Positions 1 through 5,563 of a DNA stretch of 7,799 nucleotides are shown here, in pieces (positions within the stretch are counted from its first letter, which is position 1; each line of letters starts with the position of its first letter). Location: NCBI GenBank assembly GCA_038144835.1, contig JAYQON010000129.1:1-7799 (forward strand), written 5' to 3'. The DNA is from JALHOQ01 sp038144835 (GTDB taxonomy: Bacteria > Bdellovibrionota > Bdellovibrionia > Bdellovibrionales > UBA1609). A program made the position numbers and the translations under genes. The notes under the pieces are model-generated. The model did not search any database. It had not been told where the DNA came from and saw nothing but the letters and a program-made list of their open reading frames with translations.

Positions 1-1
1 G

Positions 2-1822
2 TATTTACCTCGTCTCGCCAATGGAGACGAAATTCCTTGTTTTGGTCTAACCGAACCAGCGGCTGGTAGTGATGCTGGATCAATAACTTCTGAGGGCATT
101 CTTTTCCGGGGTGAAGATGGTCAGATATGTGTTCGCCTGAATTGGCAAAAGCGCTGGATCACTCTAGCGGCAATATCGACCCTCATTGGCTTGGCTTTTC
201 GGTTGCGCGATCCAGAGAACTTGCTGGGTCAGGGTGAGGATCTGGGTATCACCTGCGCACTGATTCCCTCCAATCTCAAGGGAGTCGTGATTGGACGTCG
301 TCATGATCCTTTAGGAGTGCCTTTCCACAATTGTCCCACTGAAGGTCACGATGTTGTGATCAATGCTGAAGAAGCCATTATCGGTGGTTTAAAAGGCGCT
401 GGTCAGGGCTGGACAATGTTGATGGAGTGTCTAGGTGCCGGTCGTGGTATTTCATTGCCTGCTCAGTCTGCTGGCGGTAGCAAGCTTGCGGCTCGCATAG
501 CGGGAACGCATTCGGTAATTCGTAAGCAATTTGGAACGTCGATTGGAAAATTTGAGGGAGTGGAAGAGCCTTTGGCGCGCATTGCCGGTAATACTTACTT
601 GATTGAGGCTATGCGCCGTTATGTTTTAAGTGCTCTCGATCAGCGAATTTCCCCTCCTGTGGTTACCGCCATAGCTAAATACAATGCCACGGAAATCGGT
701 CGTACGGTGATCAATGATGCAATGGATGTGATGGGCGGTGCCGGAATTTCCATGGGAGCTCGCAACTCTTTGGCAGTGACTTACATCGGTACACCAATTG
801 GTATCACGGTTGAAGGTGCGAATATTCTTACACGCACACTAATGATTTTTGGGCAGGGCGCATTGCGGGCGCATCCCTACGCTTTTAAAGAAGTCAATGC
901 GGTTGAAAAAGGTGATCTAAAAAGTTTTGATGCTGCGTTTTGGGGCCATATAGGTCATATCGTACGCAACCTAGTTCGCAGTGTTGTTCTCAGTGTCACT
1001 CGGGCGAGATTCGTTTGGTCGCCAGTAGGTGGCCCCTCTCGCCGTTATATCCAGAAGTTGAACTGGGTTTCCGCAACCTTTGCTATTATGGCCGATATTT
1101 CAATGGGGCTTCTTGGTGGAAAACTGAAAATGAAAGAAAAGCTCACGGGCCGCTTTGCAGATGTGTTGTCGTGGATGTTTATAGCCAGTTCTGTAATTCG
1201 TAGATTTGAAGCTGAGGGCCGCCGTCCAGAAGACAAAATTTTCCTCGATTGGTGTATGGCCCAAGCGTTCGGAAAAATTCAAGAGGCATTCGATGGCATT
1301 TTTGGTAACATGGATGTTCCTGGCCTCTACTGGTTTTTTAAGGGTCCACTGCGCTGGTGGTCGCGGCTGAATTTTGTTGGTTTGGCACCCACGGATCGCC
1401 TTACTCATCGAGTGGCACAAGCCATGCTTTACGATGAAGATTTGCGCGAGCGCCTTCATGAAGGCATTTATGTTCCTACAAAGTCTGGAGAAGCTATCGC
1501 CCGTTTAGACCATGCTTATAAAGTGATTCGGCAAGCCGAAACTATTGAGCGTAAGGTGCGCGAAGCCATTCGTGCCAAAAAGTTAAATAAAAAGTCCAAG
1601 ACGCTAATTGATGATGCATTAAAAGCAGGTGTCATCTCCCATGCTGAGCAACAAGCATTGAGTGAAGCTGAGCATTTGCGCTGGGATGCGATTCAAGTGG
1701 ATGATTTCTCCGAAGAGGAGTACGTCGTCACGACCTCAAAATCAATGGCCTCTCCAGTTGAAAGATCACACGGTGGATCGGCGGCGGGAATCCCAGCAAA
1801 AGGTGCTGCGCAAGGAGTTTGA
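2..1822 (+). CDS. fadE: FadE-type acyl-CoA dehydrogenase, 5' end missing
   Basis: FadE catalyses the first step of fatty-acid beta-oxidation, FAD-dependent oxidation of acyl-CoA to trans-2-enoyl-CoA. The frame is open from the left edge, so the start lies outside the window; 606 residues are visible of a family that is about 814 residues in E. coli. Visible landmarks are FGLTEPAAGSDAG (nt 56-94), typical of the flavin/substrate-binding middle domain; EDLGITCALIP and IGRRHDPLGVPF; VECLGAGRG-like MECLGAGRG near nt 422; EEPLARIAGN near nt 563; and ITVEGANILTR, whose Glu (codon 812-814) aligns with the catalytic base of acyl-CoA dehydrogenases. From about nt 870 to the stop is the FadE-specific C-terminal extension (DUF1974/ACDH_C type), including APTDRLTHRVAQ and the near-terminal VDDFSEEE. 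The last ~25 residues are Gly/Ala/Ser-rich and do not resemble the E. coli C terminus. A TTG at 191 in the same frame is internal to the conserved domain and is not the start. Family recognition is strong; the exact chain-length preference cannot be read. Confidence 0.95.
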   Translation, partial: YLPRLANGDEIPCFGLTEPAAGSDAGSITSEGILFRGEDGQICVRLNWQKRWITLAAISTLIGLAFRLRDPENLLGQGEDLGITCALIPSNLKGVVIGRRHDPLGVPFHNCPTEGHDVVINAEEAIIGGLKGAGQGWTMLMECLGAGRGISLPAQSAGGSKLAARIAGTHSVIRKQFGTSIGKFEGVEEPLARIAGNTYLIEAMRRYVLSALDQRISPPVVTAIAKYNATEIGRTVINDAMDVMGGAGISMGARNSLAVTYIGTPIGITVEGANILTRTLMIFGQGALRAHPYAFKEVNAVEKGDLKSFDAAFWGHIGHIVRNLVRSVVLSVTRARFVWSPVGGPSRRYIQKLNWVSATFAIMADISMGLLGGKLKMKEKLTGRFADVLSWMFIASSVIRRFEAEGRRPEDKIFLDWCMAQAFGKIQEAFDGIFGNMDVPGLYWFFKGPLRWWSRLNFVGLAPTDRLTHRVAQAMLYDEDLRERLHEGIYVPTKSGEAIARLDHAYKVIRQAETIERKVREAIRAKKLNKKSKTLIDDALKAGVISHAEQQALSEAEHLRWDAIQVDDFSEEEYVVTTSKSMASPVERSHGGSAAGIPAKGAAQGV

Positions 1823-1855
1823 ACTGATAAACAATAATCGAATGATTTCCAAGTC

Positions 1856-1880
1856 GGCTCCAGTACTAGTTGCTGGAGCC
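1856..1880. terminator. Hairpin between convergent genes, possible weak bidirectional terminator
   Basis: GGCTCCAG (1856-1863) pairs perfectly with CTGGAGCC (1873-1880) around a 9-nt loop. It lies 33 bp after the fadE stop and overlaps the last codons and stop of the leftward gene. No clean T-run follows on either strand, so a Rho-independent role is only plausible. The location between two converging genes is the main support. Confidence 0.45.
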
Positions 1881-1917
1881 GCTCGAGCGAAGCTTTTCAC
1901 CGCGGCCGCGTTTTTTT
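1862..1917. other. Cluster of short palindromes with a T-tract, polylinker-like
   Basis: Within 56 bp lie AGTACT (1862-1867), ACTAGT (1865-1870), the 8-bp palindrome GCTCGAGC (1881-1888), AAGCTT (1890-1895), CCGCGG (1900-1905) and the 10-bp palindrome CGCGGCCGCG (1901-1910), which contains GCGGCCGC; a run of seven T follows (1911-1917). All of this sits inside the 3' end of the leftward secreted-protein gene, where it encodes the basic tail KKRGRGEKLRSSGSSN. The 10-bp palindrome has no room for a loop, so with the T-run it is only a poor terminator candidate. What is seen is the density of sites; whether it has a role or is an artefact is unknown. Confidence 0.5.
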
Positions 1918-2288
1918 CCGGGTTCAAAAAATTCTCCATCGACAATTTGAAAACGCAATTTGCCAGGATTTGAGCGTGTAGCTCTGTCTCCACCGGTAAA
2001 TGAAGGCGGCGGATAATCATTACTAGAGTTACTCGGTGGCATGGGAGGCCTTCCCATATTCGAAGGTAAGCCTGATGGTGGGGAGGGTGGTAAAGGGGGT
2101 TCAAACCCCTCTTCGTCCATTTCAACCATGTCTTCGTCGAAATCCTCAAAGTCCGAGTTGGTGTCAAGGGGCGGAGGTTGCGGAGGTTGAAAACGATAGT
2201 TGGGATCTGAGGGGCCGCCAAACCCTGTGTCCTGTGCGAGGCTGCCTTGGCTTGCTGCAAATAAAATTAGAAGGCCTAATAACTTCAT
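1866..2288 (-). CDS. Secreted proline-rich acidic small protein, unknown function
   Basis: The 140-residue product was not recognised as a named family. Residues 1-18 form a short signal peptide (MKLLGLLILFAASQGSLA) with a likely signal peptidase I site after SLA, so the protein is probably exported to the periplasm or outside. The mature chain looks disordered. It has a Gly/Pro start, PPQPPP at 35-40, a strongly acidic patch at 42-63 (Asp/Glu with Phe and Met), a second proline-rich stretch at about 64-95 with PPLPPSPP, and a C-terminal section that looks more folded (KLRFQIVDGEFFEPGKKRGRG) with a basic end. The start ATG at 2288 is supported by the signal peptide and by an AAGGA ribosome site (complement of 2298-2302) with a 9-nt gap. 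It diverges from the signalling gene at 2353 and converges with fadE. The overlapping open frames on both strands lack a signal peptide or domain and are shadows. A binding, spacer or surface role is possible but not shown. Confidence 0.8.
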   Translation of the reverse strand: MKLLGLLILFAASQGSLAQDTGFGGPSDPNYRFQPPQPPPLDTNSDFEDFDEDMVEMDEEGFEPPLPPSPPSGLPSNMGRPPMPPSNSSNDYPPPSFTGGDRATRSNPGKLRFQIVDGEFFEPGKKRGRGEKLRSSGSSN

Positions 2289-2297
2289 GTTTAAAGT

Positions 2298-2321
2298 TCC
2301 TTACCTTAGTTTCTCACTATA
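2298..2321 (-). promoter_or_regulatory. Candidate -10 box and RBS of the leftward secreted-protein gene
   Basis: On the minus strand TATAGT (complement of 2316-2321) matches the sigma70 -10 consensus at five of six positions and lies 27 bp upstream of the ATG at 2288. AAGGA (complement of 2298-2302) is the ribosome site. No TTGACA-like -35 is present at the right distance (2339-2344 reads CCTCGG on the minus strand). The -35 zone is instead covered by the 22-bp dyad at 2328-2349. The promoter call is tentative. Confidence 0.35.
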
Positions 2322-2327
2322 GCACGG

Positions 2328-2349
2328 TTCGAGCTCGACCGAGGTCGAA
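2328..2349. promoter_or_regulatory. 22-bp near-palindrome in the divergent intergenic gap, candidate operator
   Basis: The left arm TTCGAGCTCGA (2328-2338) and right arm CCGAGGTCGAA (2339-2349) are inverted copies matching at 9 of 11 positions; the two mismatched pairs are 2333/2344 and the central pair. It begins 40 bp upstream of the leftward ATG (2288) and ends 3 bp before the rightward ATG (2353). It overlaps the -35 zone of the leftward promoter candidate and contains GAGG (2341-2344), the likely ribosome site of the rightward gene. It could be a protein-binding operator or an mRNA hairpin hiding the ribosome site. The symmetry is seen; the function is inference. Confidence 0.45.
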
Positions 2350-2352
2350 GGA

Positions 2353-4158
2353 ATGTCTAGGCTTATTATTTTTTGTCTGCCGGAGGTCGAAAAGACATCT
2401 ATGTCCGAGGCTGCGCCAAAGTTCACAGCTGATTATGAACAGATCCTCGCAATTTTGCGAGAATTCGATTTATTTGCTGCATTTCCAGAGCGATTGGTTC
2501 TCGATTTGGCGCGCCACAGTGAAATTCTAGAAGTGCCCGAGAATACTCAAATTCTCAAGCAGGGACAACCCAATCAACACCTCTATTTTCTGGTCGAAGG
2601 CCGGGTGGGGATTTATGTGGATGGAGGCCGAGTTTCTAAGCTGCAACGGCGAGGAGATTTGTTGGGCGAGATGAGTTTGATTTCTAATAAGCCAGTGACT
2701 GCGACGATACTCGCTGAAACCAGCGTCACGCTTTTGCGGTTAGATGCGAGTGTGTTTGCAAATATGCAAGGTCCAGAGAGCGAGAGCTATCTTTCTGTTC
2801 TCTATCGTATTTACGCCACGGTTCTGGCTGAAAAACTGCATTCGACAAATCAAAAAGCAAAGCACTTTGAGGTGTTAGCCATTCAACTCAGGTCAGCACA
2901 AGAAGAGCTTGAGGAGATCAACAAGAATCTTGAGAAAAAAGTTGAAGAGCGTACCTTGAGTTTGGAACAACAAAAGGCCGAGCTGTTAGCAGGAAAGCGT
3001 AAGGTGGAGGAGCTTTTAAACAACAAAAAACTTTTGTTTCGTCGGTTGAATGATTTGCACTCTCAACACTTGATGCCACTCAAAAATTTTCTTGATGAAA
3101 TACGTAAGCGGCATCCTAACGAAACGAGTATCGACGGCGCTCGCTCAGCGGTTTACGAAGTTCAGCGATTGTTGTTTCCTTTGGCCAGGCAGTATTCGAC
3201 GGAACAGGCGGTTCAAGGAAAAAATGTGCTGATTGCTGATGCGAATAAAAAGCAGCAACTTATAGCGAAGATGGCTCTCGGAGGTACGGGAGTGCATCTT
3301 GATGCCGTTAGTAACATTGACGAGGGAAAATCGATCCTTAACGAAAAAAAATACGATCTTGTCATTTTTGATTTGGCAAACGTCGAGATTGGCAATTTGG
3401 CCAAGGCCAAGGACTCGTCGACCGACCTTGTTCTAATGACCTCTGATCAGATTCCGGCTTATTTGACGAGCCTTAAAAACCTTACCACAATTCCCTATAT
3501 CGTATCGCGAGACGAAACTGATCGAACGTTTACAGTAAAAAACATAATGACCACAGTTACAAAACTACTTAGCCAGGATCTCTTTGGTTTAGAAAAGTAC
3601 TTGAGCTGGGGAGTGGATGTTCAGAGTCGGCAGATTTCGGGGAGTCGCCAGCGACCTCAACTCATTGCGGACGTTGATGCCTATTTTGAAAAGCTAGGGA
3701 TTCGTCGGGCTAACCGCGAGCGCATCGCCGCAGTTTTGGAAGAAATGTTAATGAATGCCATCTACGATGCCCCAACAGACTCCGAGGGGAAGGCTAGGTA
3801 CAACCATCTTCCACGCACACAAGATCTCTCTTTGAAGCCTGAGGAACAAGGAACTTTACGTTTTGCAACGGACGGTATGCTTGTGGCTGTTTCTGTACTG
3901 GATCCATTTGGAAGTTTGAGTGGTGCGACGATTTTAAAGTATCTGGAGTACAATTATGCGGGCGCCCCTGCAGATCTGAATAGTCGTCAGAATAAGGGAG
4001 GCGCTGGACGCGGGTTGCATCAGATTGTCGAAAATGCAGACCTGGTGGTTTTTAATGTGGAGCCTAAAAGAGCGACCGAGGTGATAGCCCTTTTCAATGT
4101 GGAAGTGAATGAAAGACCACACCAGAACCCTTCGTTTCACCTCTTCATCAAAGGTTAG
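2353..4158 (+). CDS. Chimeric signalling protein: cNMP-binding-like domain, coiled coil, degenerate receiver, GHKL ATPase
   Basis: This is a 601-residue cytoplasmic protein with no signal peptide or membrane segment. Residues ~35-155 form a cyclic-nucleotide-binding (CRP-like) beta roll with GDLLGEMSLISNKPVTAT, in which the phosphate-binding Arg of the usual P-R-[ST]-A motif is Val115. Residues ~165-225 are a coiled coil with NLEKKVEERT, the linker style found before histidine-kinase domains. Residues ~230-285 are helical, but no H-box (S-H-E-L-R-T-P) is seen. Residues ~290-405 resemble a receiver: Asp296, phosphoacceptor-like Asp340 in DLVIFD, and Thr363, but the usual Lys-Pro near the end is Ser-Arg. 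Residues ~430-575 are a GHKL ATPase of RsbW/HATPase_c_2 style, with an N-box at EEMLMNAI (Glu464, Asn468), a G1-like DPFG (517-520) and a G2 box GGAGRG (549-554). ATG 2353 has GAGG 8 nt upstream. ATG 2401 (MSEAAPKF) gives a more natural N terminus, with GGAGG 14 nt upstream, and is a real alternative start. Output could be phosphotransfer or an anti-sigma/partner switch; neither partner is in view. Confidence 0.88.
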   Translation: MSRLIIFCLPEVEKTSMSEAAPKFTADYEQILAILREFDLFAAFPERLVLDLARHSEILEVPENTQILKQGQPNQHLYFLVEGRVGIYVDGGRVSKLQRRGDLLGEMSLISNKPVTATILAETSVTLLRLDASVFANMQGPESESYLSVLYRIYATVLAEKLHSTNQKAKHFEVLAIQLRSAQEELEEINKNLEKKVEERTLSLEQQKAELLAGKRKVEELLNNKKLLFRRLNDLHSQHLMPLKNFLDEIRKRHPNETSIDGARSAVYEVQRLLFPLARQYSTEQAVQGKNVLIADANKKQQLIAKMALGGTGVHLDAVSNIDEGKSILNEKKYDLVIFDLANVEIGNLAKAKDSSTDLVLMTSDQIPAYLTSLKNLTTIPYIVSRDETDRTFTVKNIMTTVTKLLSQDLFGLEKYLSWGVDVQSRQISGSRQRPQLIADVDAYFEKLGIRRANRERIAAVLEEMLMNAIYDAPTDSEGKARYNHLPRTQDLSLKPEEQGTLRFATDGMLVAVSVLDPFGSLSGATILKYLEYNYAGAPADLNSRQNKGGAGRGLHQIVENADLVVFNVEPKRATEVIALFNVEVNERPHQNPSFHLFIKG

Positions 4159-4257
4159 AATCCTAAGTATATGTAATTATTTAATTATTTTTCATTTGCG
4201 TCAAGCTGCGCAAAGTGATAGCTATTGGGCCTTCGATAAAAGCCCAGAGAGTGAAAT
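4159..4257 (+). promoter_or_regulatory. AT-rich leader of the L31 gene with two possible hairpins
   Basis: The first half is very AT-rich and contains TAATTA-TT-TAATTA (4174-4187), within which GTAATTATT (4173-4181) resembles half of a Gram-positive Zur box. Two small hairpins follow. In the first, TTTGCG (4195-4200) pairs with CGCAAA (4209-4214). In the second, TGGGC (4226-4230) pairs with GCCCA (4242-4246), and its 3' arm touches the AGAGAG ribosome site (4246-4251). Leaders binding L31 are known in several bacterial groups, but no known leader class is recognised here. No convincing sigma70 promoter could be picked out of the AT-rich part. Confidence 0.35.
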
Positions 4258-4503
4258 ATGAAAAAAGATCTCCATCCAGAATTTAGACCAGTCATCTTTA
4301 AAGATGTGTCTTGTGACTTTGAAATGTTAACCATGTCTACGATTAAAGCCAGAGAAACCGGCAAGTGGAATGATGGTAATGAGTATCCTCTAGTAAAAGT
4401 GGATATCTCCTCAGGGTCGCATCCTTTTTATACGGGTAAGCAACGCTTGATCGACACCGAAGGGCGCGCCGAGAAATTCCGCAAAAAATACGGCAAGAAA
4501 TAA
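4258..4503 (+). CDS. rpmE2: 50S ribosomal protein L31, type B (zinc-free form)
   Basis: This is a structural protein of the large ribosomal subunit at the central protuberance and intersubunit bridge. The 81 residues match type B L31 along the whole length: MKKDLHPEFRPVIFKD at the N terminus, WNDGNEYPLVKVDIS in the middle, and SHPFYTGKQRLIDTEG then EKFRKKYG at the C terminus. Full length is usual for this type. Type A L31 carries Cys pairs that bind zinc; here the only Cys is residue 19, so this is the non-zinc form, which in some bacteria replaces the zinc form under zinc limitation. The ATG is preceded by AGAGAG with a 6-nt gap. It follows the signalling gene by 99 bp on the same strand but probably has its own control. 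A hairpin at 4518-4537 lies just downstream, and the next gene converges on it. Confidence 0.96.
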   Translation: MKKDLHPEFRPVIFKDVSCDFEMLTMSTIKARETGKWNDGNEYPLVKVDISSGSHPFYTGKQRLIDTEGRAEKFRKKYGKK

Positions 4504-4517
4504 CTTGGCAGGGCTCA

Positions 4518-4537
4518 GGCTCCTTCATTCAGGAGCC
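4518..4537. terminator. Hairpin between L31 and the convergent lipoprotein gene
   Basis: GGCTCCT (4518-4524) pairs perfectly with AGGAGCC (4531-4537) around the 6-nt loop TCATTC. It sits in the 43 bp between the L31 stop (4503) and the stop of the leftward gene (4547), so it could serve both. The downstream side on the plus strand is CCCTACAATTTATC, not a real T-run, and the minus strand also lacks one, so efficiency may be low. Confidence 0.6.
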
Positions 4538-4546
4538 CCCTACAAT

Positions 4547-5563
4547 TTATCTCTGTTGCGTGGGCATATAAACGATGTCCACGCGGGTACCTTTTCGAGG
4601 CAGTTTGTTGAATCGAATCGTCTGCCCCTCAATTGACCAAGATAGGTCAGGATCGAATGGACTCATTCTAAGTTGTATGGTCTCTGGCATAGGAAGTTCG
4701 CGAAGGGTAACCGTACTAGAAACCTCACGAACTCTCTCACCAATGCTCGCTAAAGTATTTAAGTAATCCGAGTCACAAATGCTGCCCGTGACGCCTCCCG
4801 TAAGAGTAGCAAGCTCGGTGGCGCGCAAACCGTAGTGTCCGCCAGTCTTCACTTGCGAGTCGTAGCAGGCCGTATCGCCAGGTTGGATAAGAATGCCGAA
4901 TCCTGTGAGGCGTTTATCTACGCCAAAAGCCAAAGTAAAATGATCTAAGACATCGCCGGCCGAGATGGCATTTAGGCCGTCGCTGCCTTCGTCTTCGTCT
5001 GACAAAATAATTGTTACTAAGTCGGCATCAGGTCGAAAAAAACCAGCATTATCACCATTTTGTTTATCTATAGCCATGCGAATGGCTTCTAAGGGACGTT
5101 CGTCGGCGGATGGGCAGTCATTCGTGCAACCAATAACTTCCTCACGCACTACAGTACTTTTAAAAAGTTCCTCATAATCCGGGATGTTTTTGTTTAATAT
5201 CTTTGCAGCGGATCCTTTCATGGTAACCAATTCACCTTTTAATCCATGCGGACCATTGGACACGTCGCTAGTAGTGATGCCGATTTGCCAATCTAAGCGT
5301 GCAATACTGCCGATAAAGCTAGCCAAAGCGGCGCTTAGCTTACTCTGTTCCTCAAGCATTGAAGTGGAGTTATCGATTACAAATAGAACATCCACCTTGG
5401 CTGATTCAGCATCTTGGTTAAAGGCAAACGATTCGTGGGAGTATCCCTCTGCAACATCTAACTCATTGAAGGGATTTCCGTATGGCGTGAAAGATACGCC
5501 AGAACATGCTGTGACCCATACGATACTGCTGGTGACACATATTTTTCTAGCCATGGATTTCAT
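4547..5563 (-). CDS. VWA-domain lipoprotein
   Basis: The product is a predicted exported lipoprotein of 338 residues. Residues 1-19 are a lipoprotein signal peptide (MKSMARKICVTSSIVWVTA) ending in lipobox VTAC, with lipidated Cys20 followed by Ser-Gly, so outer-membrane retention is likely. Residues ~55-265 form a von Willebrand factor A domain: KVDVLFVIDNSTSM carries the metal-site DxSxS motif (Asp64, Ser66, Ser68), ITTSDVS follows, and the LSDEDEGSD segment provides the later metal-site Asp. Four Cys (146, 150, 233, 263) inside or near the domain could form disulfides in the periplasm. The last ~50 residues look like a small beta domain (TIRFNKLPRKGTRVDIVYMP). The start at 5563 is chosen because it begins the signal peptide and has AAAGG (complement of 5571-5575) 7 nt upstream. 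The frame stays open upstream to a TTG at 5728, with an ATG at 5626, but that extension would bury the signal peptide. VWA domains bind protein ligands through the metal site; the ligand here is unknown. Confidence 0.9.
   Translation of the reverse strand: MKSMARKICVTSSIVWVTACSGVSFTPYGNPFNELDVAEGYSHESFAFNQDAESAKVDVLFVIDNSTSMLEEQSKLSAALASFIGSIARLDWQIGITTSDVSNGPHGLKGELVTMKGSAAKILNKNIPDYEELFKSTVVREEVIGCTNDCPSADERPLEAIRMAIDKQNGDNAGFFRPDADLVTIILSDEDEGSDGLNAISAGDVLDHFTLAFGVDKRLTGFGILIQPGDTACYDSQVKTGGHYGLRATELATLTGGVTGSICDSDYLNTLASIGERVREVSSTVTLRELPMPETIQLRMSPFDPDLSWSIEGQTIRFNKLPRKGTRVDIVYMPTQQR

Noticed and set aside
1901..1917. GC-rich palindrome plus T7 as a strong Rho-independent terminator
   Set aside because: The palindrome has no loop; at most 3 bp could pair around a 4-nt loop, too weak for a terminator.
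1662..1973. Possible frameshift at the fadE 3' end, with a neighbouring frame continuing to 1973
   Set aside because: The fadE frame keeps the conserved VDDF segment and ends about 40 residues later, as the family does; the other frame shows no FadE homology by eye.
1766..2260. 164-codon minus-strand frame overlapping the secreted-protein gene
   Set aside because: It overlaps the frame with the signal peptide and good ribosome site; its own translation has no signal, domain or compositional logic.
2036..2530. 164-codon plus-strand frame across the divergent gap
   Set aside because: It runs antisense through the secreted-protein gene and then out of frame into the signalling gene, so it is a shadow of both.
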